Shown one piece after another: positions 28,476 to 37,407 of a DNA stretch of 64,000 bases. Below the pieces are notes generated by a model. That model saw only the letters and a list, made by a program, of their open reading frames with translations, ran no database searches and was not told the origin of the DNA. How positions within the stretch are numbered: position 1 is the first letter of the stretch; each line of letters starts with the position of its first letter. The stretch covers positions 248,001-312,000 of the forward strand of contig NZ_JAXOJT010000002.1 of assembly GCF_036663835.1 (NCBI RefSeq), in the 5' to 3' direction. The stretch comes from Sphingomonas sp. LT1P40. GTDB lineage: Bacteria > Pseudomonadota > Alphaproteobacteria > Sphingomonadales > Sphingomonadaceae. The position numbers and the translations under genes are program-made.

Positions 28476-29915
28476 TCAGCCCAGCCAGCCGCCGGTGAAC
28501 CCGGCTGCGGTCAATCCCTTGCGGATCACGGCCGATTTGCGCATCCGGCTCCACACGAAATCATTCCGGTAATTCGCCGCCTGGATCAGGATCGGCCCCT
28601 GATCGATCCCGATATAATCAGTGCCGAGCCAGCCATGTGCGCCGTTGATCTTGCCGACCTCAAGCCGTTTGTCGGCGAAAGTGAAGCTCGGGTTGATCGC
28701 ATCCAGAAACCCGTATTTGCCGTAAAGCCCCGGCCATTTCCGCAGGCCCTCGGCGGCGGGAATCACGATTTCCGGCGCGAACGGCAATGATCCAAGCGCC
28801 GCAGTCGGCGAAATCGTGCCGTCGTCACGCTCGTCCGGCTGACCCAATGGGCCACGCGCGGAATAGCCGTAAAAGGTCCGCGTCTCTCCCTTGAACGGCA
28901 GCTGGTAATTGCCCGGCCCGTCACATGCGGTCAGGCCCCACACATCCTTTGAATAGCCGGTCCAGCCCATCGGGTTGGCGACGCAATAGGCGCGGTTGGC
29001 CCAGGTCGCGCGGCGACTATTCTCGAAATAGTCGAACCCGGCTTCGCGCATCGGCGCATCCGTGATGCCGCGAAAATCGATCCAGATATGACTGTACTGG
29101 TGGCCGAACAACGGCGCGAAGGCGAGATGGCGGGTCTCGCCCGTACCCCGCCAGAATTTGGGATAAGGCGCGGTCCACGCCGCCCAGCTGTTCGCCGGAA
29201 CGGCATGCTTCGGCGCGGCAAGCGCGAGGATATAAACGAACATCCCCTCATTATACCCGTCCCAGTTCCGCTCGATCAGCCCGCGCTCGGGGTGCCAGCC
29301 CATCGAGATTTGCGGTCGCCCGTCGCTGCGGAAGAAATTCCAGTCGGCGCGGGCATAGATATCCACGGCGAGCTTTCGGATTTCCGCTTCGACAGCGTTG
29401 TCGGCGTCGAAATATTCGCCCGCGAACAGGATCCCCATGAACAGGATCGTGGTGTCGACGCTCGACAGCTCGACCTGCTTGAAACGCAGCCCATCCTTCA
29501 TGTCGATGAAGTGATAGAAGAATCCCTTGTGCCCCGCCCTGCCGGTCGGCTCCGGCCCCTGCGGCGCGTTCCAGAAAAAGCGCAATGTCGTCCGCGTCAG
29601 CTCAGCCGCTTCGGCGCGGCCGCACCAGCCGCGCTCGACGCCGATCGGATAGCAGGTCAGCGCATAACCGACTGCCGCGATCGAGCAGAAAGCGGGCGTG
29701 GGCCAGCGATCCGGAACCAGCCCGTTTTCGCGGTTTGCCAGCTCCCAGAAATAGTTGAACGTCCGCCGCTCAAGGTCGGGATACCAGTCGGGCAGCACGG
29801 GTGTTGCGGGCGCGGCCGATGCGGCCAGCAGCGGGCGCGTGCAGCCCGAGGCCATCGCCCCGGCGGCGAGCGTGGGGGCGGCGAGCAAGGAGCGGCGGCG
29901 GATACTCGGGAACAT
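28476..29915 (-). CDS. GH144-type glucanase (glucoamylase-family protein), exported
   Basis: The 479-residue protein has RRR (6-8) and a hydrophobic stretch suggesting Tat export, plus MASGC with Cys25 as a possible lipidation site. The mature part opens with LERRTFNYFWELANRENGLVPDRW, followed by TGRAGHKGFFYHFID, ISMGWHPERGLIERNWDGYNEGM and FGHQYSHIWIDFRGI; these blocks mark the GH144 / glycoamylase-like family. Characterised GH144 members hydrolyse beta-1,2-glucans. It lies 27 bp downstream of lacI on the same strand, and near GH3, suggesting a joint role in glucan use. GAGAGGA supports the ATG at 29915. Confidence 0.85.
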   Translation of the reverse strand: MFPSIRRRSLLAAPTLAAGAMASGCTRPLLAASAAPATPVLPDWYPDLERRTFNYFWELANRENGLVPDRWPTPAFCSIAAVGYALTCYPIGVERGWCGRAEAAELTRTTLRFFWNAPQGPEPTGRAGHKGFFYHFIDMKDGLRFKQVELSSVDTTILFMGILFAGEYFDADNAVEAEIRKLAVDIYARADWNFFRSDGRPQISMGWHPERGLIERNWDGYNEGMFVYILALAAPKHAVPANSWAAWTAPYPKFWRGTGETRHLAFAPLFGHQYSHIWIDFRGITDAPMREAGFDYFENSRRATWANRAYCVANPMGWTGYSKDVWGLTACDGPGNYQLPFKGETRTFYGYSARGPLGQPDERDDGTISPTAALGSLPFAPEIVIPAAEGLRKWPGLYGKYGFLDAINPSFTFADKRLEVGKINGAHGWLGTDYIGIDQGPILIQAANYRNDFVWSRMRKSAVIRKGLTAAGFTGGWLG

Positions 29916-29941
29916 GGGAAATCCTCTCTCGGTCTTATGGT

Positions 29942-30934
29942 TCAGCGCGGTGCGGTCGTTCCCCGCACCACCAGTTCGGTCTCGTGACGCTCGGCGCGCC
30001 CGTCCGTGGCTCCCCCCTCCAGCATTTCGATCAACCGCTCGATCGCACGCGCGCCCATCTCGGCGATCCGCACGCGCATCGTTGTCAGCCCCAGATATCG
30101 CGCGAGCGGCACGTCATCGAACCCCGCCACCGCGATGCCACCCGGTACATCGACGCCCGCCATGCGCAGCGCCTGCAGACAGCCCAAAGCCATCATGTCG
30201 TTCGCCGCGAACACCGCGTCGCACGGGATGTCGTTTGCGACGATCGACCGCGCCGCCGCCTCGCCCGCCTCTTCCGAAAAGTCGCCGCTCAGGATCAACG
30301 GCTCGATGTCGGGCGCATGCCGCGCAAGGGCGATGCGAAAACCCTCGGCCCGCTCGCGCGCATCGACATTGCCCTCGGGCCCGGCGACATGGACGATCCG
30401 TCGATGGCCATTTGCCACCAGATGCGCGATCATCGCGTCCATTGCCGCCAGATTGTCGAGCCGGATCGTCGGACGGTCGTCAATCTCTTCCGGCCCGTTG
30501 ATGAACAGCGACGGCAGCGTCGCGGGTAGCGCCGCGCGCAGCATTGTCGCACTCAGATGCGGGGCCATCACGATCAGCCCGTCGACGCGCCCGCGCATCG
30601 CCCGCAACGCATTCGCCGCCTGCTCGCTTTCGTCATGAATGTTGGACAACAGCAGCACATAGCCACGCTTGCTCGCCTCGCGGTCCATGCCGCGCACGAA
30701 CTCCGAAAAGAATTCGCCGTGCAGGTCGGGGAGCACGACGCCGACCGCATGCGCACGCGCCAGACTCAGGCTGCGTGCCCCGGCGTGCGGCACATAACCC
30801 AGCTCTGCCGCAGCGGCGATAACGCGGTCCCGCGTCTCCTGCCGGACATTGCCCAGGCCGTTCAGCGCGCGCGATACCGATGCGATCGACACCTGCGCCC
30901 GGCGCGCCACATCGCGGATCGTCGCCTCGGCCAT
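29942..30934 (-). CDS. LacI-family transcriptional regulator
   Basis: 330 residues. The N-terminal HTH and hinge (TIRDVARRAQVSIASVSRAL, then GYVPHAGARSLSLARA) are followed by a periplasmic-binding-protein-like sensor domain (VGVVLPDLHGEFFSEFVRGM, FAANDMMALGCLQALRMAGV, VAGFDDVPLARYLGLTTMRV). Proteins of this type usually repress sugar genes and are released by a sugar. The palindrome at 31014-31027, 80 bp upstream of this start and in front of GH3, is a natural operator, and the same palindrome lies before the Oar-like receptor at 55.2 kb. GAGAGGA precedes the ATG. It probably controls itself. Confidence 0.95.
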   Translation of the reverse strand: MAEATIRDVARRAQVSIASVSRALNGLGNVRQETRDRVIAAAAELGYVPHAGARSLSLARAHAVGVVLPDLHGEFFSEFVRGMDREASKRGYVLLLSNIHDESEQAANALRAMRGRVDGLIVMAPHLSATMLRAALPATLPSLFINGPEEIDDRPTIRLDNLAAMDAMIAHLVANGHRRIVHVAGPEGNVDARERAEGFRIALARHAPDIEPLILSGDFSEEAGEAAARSIVANDIPCDAVFAANDMMALGCLQALRMAGVDVPGGIAVAGFDDVPLARYLGLTTMRVRIAEMGARAIERLIEMLEGGATDGRAERHETELVVRGTTAPR

Positions 30935-31013
30935 AGGTCCTCTCTCGTCGCCTGCAGAAAACTTCGTTCTCTACACGGTCATTGGCGATTGCAAACTTGC
31001 TCTCAGGGCGTCA

Positions 31014-31027
31014 TGTAACCGGTTACG
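31014..31027. promoter_or_regulatory. LacI-type operator between lacI and the GH3 gene
   Basis: TGTAACCGGTTACG contains the perfect 12-bp palindrome GTAACCGGTTAC with a central CG, as expected for LacI-family operators. A possible weak promoter for GH3 (TTGCAA at 30989-30994 and CATGTA at 31012-31017) would overlap it, consistent with repression. The nearly identical site at 55223-55236 supports a real regulatory role. Confidence 0.8.
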
Positions 31028-31118
31028 GTTTGCCGCGACAACCCCAAAAGCGGGGCGGGCCAGCCTTCGCATTCCCCCGTGCCGCCGTTCGGCACGATGC
31101 GTTTCAGGAGAGGAAGAC

Positions 31119-33413
31119 ATGCTCGACACCCGGATTTCCCGCCGCGCCGCCCTGATGGGCGCGGGTGCGGTCGCCGCCTGGCTGCGCAGCCCGGCGCGCG
31201 CGCTGATGTTCCAGGCGGGGCAGGTCGAGGTGCCCGCGTTTATCGAGGCGCTGCTCGCCAAGATGACGCTGGCCGAGAAAGCCGGCCAGCTCAGCCTGAT
31301 GGCATCGGCTTGGGGCGGCGGCACCGCCATCTCGATCAATCCCGCCAGCGGTTCCACCTCCAACTTCGAGCAACAGGTGGAAGAGGTCCGCAAGGGCCAG
31401 ATCACCGGCGTATTCAACGGCAATGGCGCGCGTATGTGCCGCATCATGCAGACCGCCGCGGTCAAGGATTCTCGGCTGAAAATCCCGCTGATCTTCGCCG
31501 CCGACATCATCCACGGCCACCGCACGATCTTTCCGGTGCCGGTCGGTGAAGCCGCCAGTTTCGAGCCCGATCTCGCCGAACGCACCGCCGCTGCCGCTTC
31601 GTTCGAGGCTGCCGCGTGCGGCATCGACTGGACCTTCGCGCCGATGGTCGACATTTCGCGCGACCAGCGCTGGGGCCGGACGATGGAGGGCGCGGGTGAG
31701 GACGTGCATCTGGGCAACCTCTTCGCCGCCGCCCGCGTGAAGGGCTTTCAGGGCGCGAACCTGAAGGCGATCGACACGATGATGGCCTGCGCCAAGCATT
31801 TCGCCGCCTATGGCGCGGCGGAGGCGGGGCTGGACTACAACACCGTCGACGTGTCCGAACGGACGCTGCGCGAAGTCTATTTCCCGCCCTTCCAGTCCGC
31901 GTTCGATGCGGGTGCGCTGTCGGCAATGGCGTCGTTCAACGAGATTTCGGGCGTGCCGTCGAACGGCAATGAATGGCTGATGCGCACGGTGTTGCGCGAC
32001 GAGTGGAAATATCAGGGCTTTGTCGTCTCCGATTACACCGGCGACATGGAGATGATCGACCATGGCTTTGCAGCGGACGCGCGCGAAGCGACCAAGATCG
32101 CGTTCCTTGCCGGCGTGGACATGAGCATGACCAGCGGCTTCTACCGCGATCACCTGCCCGATCTGGTCGAAAAGGGCGAAGTGCCGATGGCGCGGCTCGA
32201 CGAATCGGTGCGCAAGGTGCTGGCGATCAAGGCCAAGCTCGGCCTGTTCGAGAACCCCTTCCGCCGCATCGACGAAAAGCGCGAAGTGGCGCGCAGCCGC
32301 AACAAGGCGACGCTGGCGCTGTCACGCGAGATGGCGAAAAAGTCGATCGTTCTGCTCAAGAACGAGGCCGATATCCTGCCGTTGCGCAAGGGTGGTCAGA
32401 AGATCGCGATCATCGGTCCGTTCGCGGCGGGTCAGCATGATTTGAATGGCCCGTGGTGTGTCTATGGCGACAATGCGCAGGCGATCGATTTGGCCACCGG
32501 CATCCGCAACGCACTGGGCAAGGATGCCGACATCACCGTGGTCGAAGGCTCCGAGGTCGAAGCCCCGCTCGTCGGTGGCATCGACGCCGCCGTCGCGGCT
32601 GCCCGCAATGCCGACATCGTCCTGCTCGCGATCGGTGAGGCGGAGAATATGTCGGGCGAGGCACAGTCACGCACCAGCATCACCGTGCCCCCTCCGCAAC
32701 AGGCGCTGGCCGAAGCGGTCGCGGCGGTCGGCAAGCCGGTGATCGTGATCCTCAAAAACGGTCGCGCGCTGGCGCTGGAGGGTGCGGTCAAGAATGCCCC
32801 CGCCATCCTCGTCAGTTGGTTCCTTGGGTCGGAAAGCGGTAATGCCATCGCCGACGTGCTGTTCGGCGATTACAGCCCCTCGGGCCGCCTGCCGATGAGC
32901 TTCCCGCGCGAGCCGGGGCAACAGCCTTATCATTACGCGCACAAGCCGACCGGTCGTCCGAACCCCAGCGACGAAAAGCTGGAACCGTACAAGACGCATT
33001 ACCGCTCGATCCCGAACTCGGCGCTCTATCCGTTTGGCCATGGGCTTACATACGGCAAGATCGAGTATAGCGACCTGACGCCGGACAAGGGCGTGCTGAC
33101 GGCGGACGGCGAGATCGCGTTCACTGCGCGCATCACCAATCGCGGTACGCGCGCGGCGGAGGAAGTGGTCCAGCTGTATATTCGTGACCGCGCCGCCAGC
33201 GTCACCCGCCCGGTGCGGGAGCTGAAGGCGTTCCGCAAACTCCGTCTCGCCCCCGGCGCGTCGGAAACGGTGCGCTTCGTCCTCACCCGCCGCAACCTCA
33301 CCTTCATCGGCCGCGACCTGAAACCGACGGTCGAACCCGGCCTGTTCGACGTGTGGATCGCCCCCTCGGCGCAGGCGCAGGGGGTCCGCTCCACCTTCAC
33401 GTTGACTGTGTAA
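31119..33413 (+). CDS. bglX: Glycoside hydrolase family 3 beta-glucosidase, exported
   Basis: 764 residues from ATG 31119, preceded by AGGAGAGGAAG; longer upstream reading is not coding. The N terminus (TRISRRAALMGAGAVAAWL) is a twin-arginine-like signal. GH3 blocks follow: KHFAAYGAAEAG (226-237), RWGRTMEGAGED, and FVVSDYTGDMEM with Asp305 as probable nucleophile (SDY rather than the usual SDW). A second alpha/beta domain and a C-terminal Fn3-like domain (FTARITNRGTRAAEEVVQLY) complete the BglX architecture. It removes glucose from the ends of beta-glucosides in the periplasm. Likely repressed by the adjacent LacI protein. Confidence 0.93.
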   Translation: MLDTRISRRAALMGAGAVAAWLRSPARALMFQAGQVEVPAFIEALLAKMTLAEKAGQLSLMASAWGGGTAISINPASGSTSNFEQQVEEVRKGQITGVFNGNGARMCRIMQTAAVKDSRLKIPLIFAADIIHGHRTIFPVPVGEAASFEPDLAERTAAAASFEAAACGIDWTFAPMVDISRDQRWGRTMEGAGEDVHLGNLFAAARVKGFQGANLKAIDTMMACAKHFAAYGAAEAGLDYNTVDVSERTLREVYFPPFQSAFDAGALSAMASFNEISGVPSNGNEWLMRTVLRDEWKYQGFVVSDYTGDMEMIDHGFAADAREATKIAFLAGVDMSMTSGFYRDHLPDLVEKGEVPMARLDESVRKVLAIKAKLGLFENPFRRIDEKREVARSRNKATLALSREMAKKSIVLLKNEADILPLRKGGQKIAIIGPFAAGQHDLNGPWCVYGDNAQAIDLATGIRNALGKDADITVVEGSEVEAPLVGGIDAAVAAARNADIVLLAIGEAENMSGEAQSRTSITVPPPQQALAEAVAAVGKPVIVILKNGRALALEGAVKNAPAILVSWFLGSESGNAIADVLFGDYSPSGRLPMSFPREPGQQPYHYAHKPTGRPNPSDEKLEPYKTHYRSIPNSALYPFGHGLTYGKIEYSDLTPDKGVLTADGEIAFTARITNRGTRAAEEVVQLYIRDRAASVTRPVRELKAFRKLRLAPGASETVRFVLTRRNLTFIGRDLKPTVEPGLFDVWIAPSAQAQGVRSTFTLTV

Positions 33414-33441
33414 TTCCTGATCGCTTCCCGGCCAGCCCGGG

Positions 33442-33486
33442 GTCCGGCACCAGCCCGCTCCCTCCACCCCGGGGCTGGTGCCGGAC
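33442..33486. repeat. Short palindrome related to the nested element; possible GH3 terminator
   Basis: Perfect 15-bp arms GTCCGGCACCAGCCC (33442-33456) and GGGCTGGTGCCGGAC (33472-33486) with a 15-base loop lie just after the GH3 stop. The segment GGCACCAGCCCGCTCCC is shared with the left arm of the element at 28318-28470, so this looks like a shortened relative. There is no T-tract, so termination would not be classical. Confidence 0.7.
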
Positions 33487-33488
33487 GA

Positions 33489-33631
33489 GGGGCGTGTCGA
33501 TATTCTGCCCAGACGGGGCTGCAAAGCGCGATTTTCTGTGCTCCGGTGCTCACGTGCCTTAAGCACGCTGCGCTCCGTTGCTCGAAAATCACCCTTTTCG
33601 TCGCCGCCTGAGCAGAATGTCGACACGCCCC
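33489..33631. repeat. 143-bp palindromic element of a second type
   Basis: Outer arms of 20 bp, GGGGCGTGTCGATATTCTGC (33489-33508) and GCAGAATGTCGACACGCCCC (33612-33631), match at 19 of 20 positions, and similarity continues inward for several more bases. Inside lie GATTTTC (33530-33536) with its complement GAAAATC further right, and the hairpin CGTGCCTTAAGCACG. No coding potential is apparent. The structure resembles short non-autonomous mobile or REP-like units. It separates the convergent GH3 and MFS genes. Confidence 0.75.
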
Positions 33632-33638
33632 GCCGACT

Positions 33639-34973
33639 TTAGCGTCGTAGGCTCTTCACGATCCGCTCATGCGCCCCGCGCCCCAGCGGGTTCAGCGCCA
33701 TCAGCGCGCACGACAGCATCAGGAACCCCAGCGGCACCAGCGCAATCGTCAGGCGCATCGCCGACAGCGTCGCCCCGCTCTGTGCGACATTGGCGACATA
33801 ACCCGCCGCGTCGAACCCGAAGCCCAATATCGCCGTCGCAATGCCGATCGCCACGCGCTGTAACAGCGCCGCCATCCCGAACGTCGCGCCTTCGACGCGT
33901 AGCCCCGTTGCCTGCTCGCCATATTCGATCGTGTTGGGCAGCATCGCCCAGAACACGAAGTTCAGCCCGACGATCATCGCCTGCATTGCCATCAGATAGC
34001 TTTGCATCACGCCCGCGCGATGCACGTCGAACGCCGCGAACAGCGCAAGGCCGCTCATCGCCCCCGCCGCCGCCAGAAACCACAGCGCGCGTGCGCCCAA
34101 CCGTCGTTGCAGGAACATCCACACGGGCACCGCCATCACGCTGACCACGCTCATCGACGCCAGCGCGAGCTGTCCGCCACCCTCGTCGCCCAGGAAGTAT
34201 TTGAAGTAATAGAGTACCGATTTGTTGAGCACCGTCACCGCGACGATCATCGCCATCATCGCCAGATTCAGCGTCACAAACGCCCGGTTCGCGGCGATCG
34301 CGCGGAGTGCCGTCAGCACCAGCACCGGTTCGCGCCGCTCCGGGACGTCGGCCTCACGATAACTCAAGCCGACCCACGCCAGGATCAGTGCGCCCACAAT
34401 GGCGAAAAGCAACGCGGCACCCAGATAGGCGTCGGCTGCCGCGCCCGCGCCTAGCAACATGCCCCCCACGGGCACCGTTCCCAATGCCACCACCACCGCA
34501 GCCAGCGTTCCCGACAGCATCCGCATCCCAGCCACGAACGCGCGGTCGCCGCTGTCCGCGCTCACCCGCGCGCTCATCGCCAGATAAGGCACGTTGACAA
34601 AGGCATAGGCGGTGCGGAACGCGATATGCCCGGCGAACACGCCCGCCATCCCCCACCAGCCCGGTGCGAGCGGCGGCAGATAGGCCAGCACGAACCCCAG
34701 CCCCAGCGGCACGCCGCCAATCGCCAGCAACCGCCCCAGCCCGTGGCGCGGCTCGCGCCGGTCGGCCAGCACGCCCGCCGCGAAATTGGCGATCCCGTCC
34801 CATACTGATGCGATGAGGAAGATCGTCGCCGCGATCCCCACCGGCAAATCGAGCGCCTCGGTGTAATAGAATAGCAGGAAGAGCATCGCGCTCTGCCAAT
34901 ACAGGTTGAAAGCAAAGTCCCCGAAAGCGAACAGGGTCAGCCGCGCGCGGGAGGGGCGCAGGACGGCGGTCAC
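33639..34973 (-). CDS. GPH-family sugar:cation symporter (MFS)
   Basis: The 444-residue protein has about 12 membrane helices and the glycoside-pentoside-hexuronide layout: FAFGDFAFNLYWQSAMLFLLFYY at the start, ASVWDGIANFAAGVLADRR (the D and R of the loop motif), and a second half with WAMLPNTIEYGEQATGLRVEG. Such carriers import oligosaccharides with H+ or Na+. It begins with GTG at 34973 overlapping the GH31 stop (GTGA), so it is co-translated with the alpha-glucosidase and probably imports its products. Confidence 0.9.
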   Translation of the reverse strand: MTAVLRPSRARLTLFAFGDFAFNLYWQSAMLFLLFYYTEALDLPVGIAATIFLIASVWDGIANFAAGVLADRREPRHGLGRLLAIGGVPLGLGFVLAYLPPLAPGWWGMAGVFAGHIAFRTAYAFVNVPYLAMSARVSADSGDRAFVAGMRMLSGTLAAVVVALGTVPVGGMLLGAGAAADAYLGAALLFAIVGALILAWVGLSYREADVPERREPVLVLTALRAIAANRAFVTLNLAMMAMIVAVTVLNKSVLYYFKYFLGDEGGGQLALASMSVVSVMAVPVWMFLQRRLGARALWFLAAAGAMSGLALFAAFDVHRAGVMQSYLMAMQAMIVGLNFVFWAMLPNTIEYGEQATGLRVEGATFGMAALLQRVAIGIATAILGFGFDAAGYVANVAQSGATLSAMRLTIALVPLGFLMLSCALMALNPLGRGAHERIVKSLRR

Positions 34974-37375
34974 CGTGCGGACAGCGTCACGTTGGTGGCC
35001 TTGCGAGTATCGGACAGGATGAAGGTCAGCGTTTCGGCTGCTTCATCGTCGATCGCGGCCTGCACTTTCCGACCGATCCGGACGGTTCTCGCATTCGTCT
35101 GCCCATGCACCGTCACGGTGATCTCGCGCCACCACGGCTTGAACTTGCCCTCGCGCGCGCCGATCTCGACCGTGAAACCGTCCGCCGTCTCCGCGCACCG
35201 AAACGCCTGTCGCAGATACGCGCCCCGTTCGATCGCCTGCGCCTTGCCGTCATCGAAGTAAATCGCGCCGCTGCAGTCCGGCCCCGGATAGACCGAAAGC
35301 GCCAGCGCGCCCTTCGGCGTCTCGCTCAGGCTCTGCACCAGAGGCTGACGCGGCAGGATCGCGCCCGCCCGCACGAACACCGGCAACCGGTCGATGCGCG
35401 GCGTCTCGCGCACGCTGTCCGCCTTGTCGCCCGGCTTCGCCGCCACCTTGCGGCCGCTCCAGTAATCATACCAGCCACCCTTGGGCAGGCACACGTCATA
35501 GGCTTGCGGCGATTCGGGCTGCGGCGATGCCGCGATCATCACGTCGCGGCCCAGCGTGAACGCCATCGGCGAGTCGCATCCCGACGCGGCGTAATCGTAG
35601 AAAATCGGGCGCACGATCGGATCGCCGGTCCGCGCCTGTTGCTCCGCCACGGCATAGAGATAGGGGAACAGCCGATAGCGTTCCTCGATCGCCTTGCGCC
35701 TGAGCGCCAGATGCTCCGGACCATCCACCCACGGTTCGCTGCGCGGCGTGTTGACGGCAGCGTGGACGCGCATCACCGGCGTAAACGCGCCGATCTGGGT
35801 CCAGCGCGTCAGCAGATCGGGGCTGGGGCCGCCGGTGAAGCCGCCGATATCGGCGGCGCTGTAGGAGAATCCCGACAGGCCGAGATTGACCAGCTGCTGC
35901 ACCGACAGCTTCAGATGGTCCCAGGTCGCATTATTGTCCCCGGTCCAGGTCACCGCATAACGCTGCCCCCCGGCATAGCTTGCCCGCGTCATCACAAACG
36001 GGCGCGCGGTGGGATCGAGCTTCCGCAACCCCTCGAACGTCGCCCGACTGTTCTGCATGCCATAGACATTATGCACCTCGGCATGGGTGGCGGTGCGGGG
36101 CGCGAACCCGTCGCCGTCGATGCGATGGATATTGTCGAGCGGCATGGTCTTGCTGGGCGTCTCGAAGATCGCCGGTTCGTTCATGTCGTTCCAGTGGCCC
36201 GCAATACCCGCCGTTACCAACCCCTTGTACAGCCCGCCCCACCAGTCGCGCGACGCCGCGCGGGTAAAATCCGGGAATACCGACGGGCCGGGCCAGACCG
36301 GTGCGACATAGGTCTTGCCGTCACCCGTTTTCAGGAAATGGTCGCCCGCAACGCCGCTGTCATAGGGCGCATAACTCTCACCCGGCGCGTGCGCGATATG
36401 CAGGTCGGTGATCGCCACCAGCCCGATGCCATCGGCCTTCAGGTCGCGTGCCAGCCTCGGCAGATCGGGAAAGGTCTTGGCGTTCGTCGTGAACGGCCGG
36501 TTGCGATCCTGAAAGTCGATGTCCAGCCAGATCACATCGGTCGGAATGCGCTCCTTGCGCAGTCGCGCCGCCAGTTCGCGGACCTCGGCATCGGACATAT
36601 AGCTGTAGCGCGATTGCTGAAACCCCAGCCCCCATGGCGCGATCAGCGGGGCCTTTCCGGTCAGTTCGTGATAGCGGCGCACGACGTCGGCGGTGCTGGG
36701 TCCGGTGATCAGATAATAGTCCGCCGCGCCGCCCGGCGCGCCGATCGCCAGTGCGCCGTCGCTGCGATGCCCGAAATCGAACCAGCTGCGCGTGGTGTTG
36801 TCGAGGAACAGGCCATAGCTCCCCCCCGTGCCACCGGTCGCCACATAAAAGGGAATCGATTTATAGGTCGGGTCGGTCTCGCGCCCATAGCCGAACGTGT
36901 CGGTGTTCCAGTGGACATAGCTCGCCCCGCGCCGGTCGAACGGCCCGGTCTTGTCGCCGAGGCCGAAATAGCGCTCACCGACCGGCATCGCCTTGGTCAG
37001 GCCAAAGCTGCCGTCGGCCGACATCGCGGGCGCAGCGGCGTCGGTGACGATGATTTTCCCGGCCTTGTCCCGCACCGTCACGGCCAGCGTCACCGGGTCG
37101 ACCGATACGCTGACCGCATCGGTGGCAAACCCGTCCGGCCTCGACAGCACCATTACCGCCTTTGCGCGAATGTCCGCTTCCACCGCCCAACTGGCGTCCT
37201 CGGGCCATTTGCCATCCCGAACCAGCCGCACGCGCAGGGTCTTGGGGGTAAGCGCCGTCACTCGCACCGAAACCTCGCCCCGCGTCACCTCGACGCCATT
37301 GTCCAGCGCCCGCATTTGCGCCGCCGCGGGCATCGCAAGCGCAACGACTGACAAGGTTGTCAGCAACAGTTTCAT
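34970..37375 (-). CDS. Glycoside hydrolase family 31 alpha-glucosidase, exported
   Basis: 801 residues from ATG 37375, with GGAGAGAG upstream; an in-frame GTG at 37393 is less likely. Signal peptide MKLLLTTLSVVALAMPAAAQ. The GH31 barrel shows PWGLGFQQSRYSYMSDAEVR (248-267), WLDIDF (283-288) and GHWNDMNEPA with Asp397 as nucleophile; FSYSAADIGGFTGGP and RWTQIGAFTPVMR follow. GH31 enzymes cleave alpha-glucosidic (or alpha-xylosidic) bonds; alpha-glucosidase is the best guess. Operon with the GPH symporter. No LacI palindrome was seen upstream, so it may not belong to the GH3 regulon. Confidence 0.93.
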   Translation of the reverse strand: MKLLLTTLSVVALAMPAAAQMRALDNGVEVTRGEVSVRVTALTPKTLRVRLVRDGKWPEDASWAVEADIRAKAVMVLSRPDGFATDAVSVSVDPVTLAVTVRDKAGKIIVTDAAAPAMSADGSFGLTKAMPVGERYFGLGDKTGPFDRRGASYVHWNTDTFGYGRETDPTYKSIPFYVATGGTGGSYGLFLDNTTRSWFDFGHRSDGALAIGAPGGAADYYLITGPSTADVVRRYHELTGKAPLIAPWGLGFQQSRYSYMSDAEVRELAARLRKERIPTDVIWLDIDFQDRNRPFTTNAKTFPDLPRLARDLKADGIGLVAITDLHIAHAPGESYAPYDSGVAGDHFLKTGDGKTYVAPVWPGPSVFPDFTRAASRDWWGGLYKGLVTAGIAGHWNDMNEPAIFETPSKTMPLDNIHRIDGDGFAPRTATHAEVHNVYGMQNSRATFEGLRKLDPTARPFVMTRASYAGGQRYAVTWTGDNNATWDHLKLSVQQLVNLGLSGFSYSAADIGGFTGGPSPDLLTRWTQIGAFTPVMRVHAAVNTPRSEPWVDGPEHLALRRKAIEERYRLFPYLYAVAEQQARTGDPIVRPIFYDYAASGCDSPMAFTLGRDVMIAASPQPESPQAYDVCLPKGGWYDYWSGRKVAAKPGDKADSVRETPRIDRLPVFVRAGAILPRQPLVQSLSETPKGALALSVYPGPDCSGAIYFDDGKAQAIERGAYLRQAFRCAETADGFTVEIGAREGKFKPWWREITVTVHGQTNARTVRIGRKVQAAIDDEAAETLTFILSDTRKATNVTLSAR

Positions 37376-37407
37376 GGCATCTCTCTCCGTCACGCAGACT
37401 TTTACAA

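Noticed and set aside
30849-31118. Longer start for the GH3 gene
   Set aside because: The extension crosses the operator and the lacI start region, and has no signal peptide. ATG 31119 has a strong ribosome site and a Tat-like signal.
35105-37351. A 748-codon open frame on the plus strand across the GH31 gene
   Set aside because: It is antisense to a complete GH31 enzyme with catalytic motifs. Its R/H/A-rich composition, lacking any domain, is typical of antisense frames in high-GC DNA.
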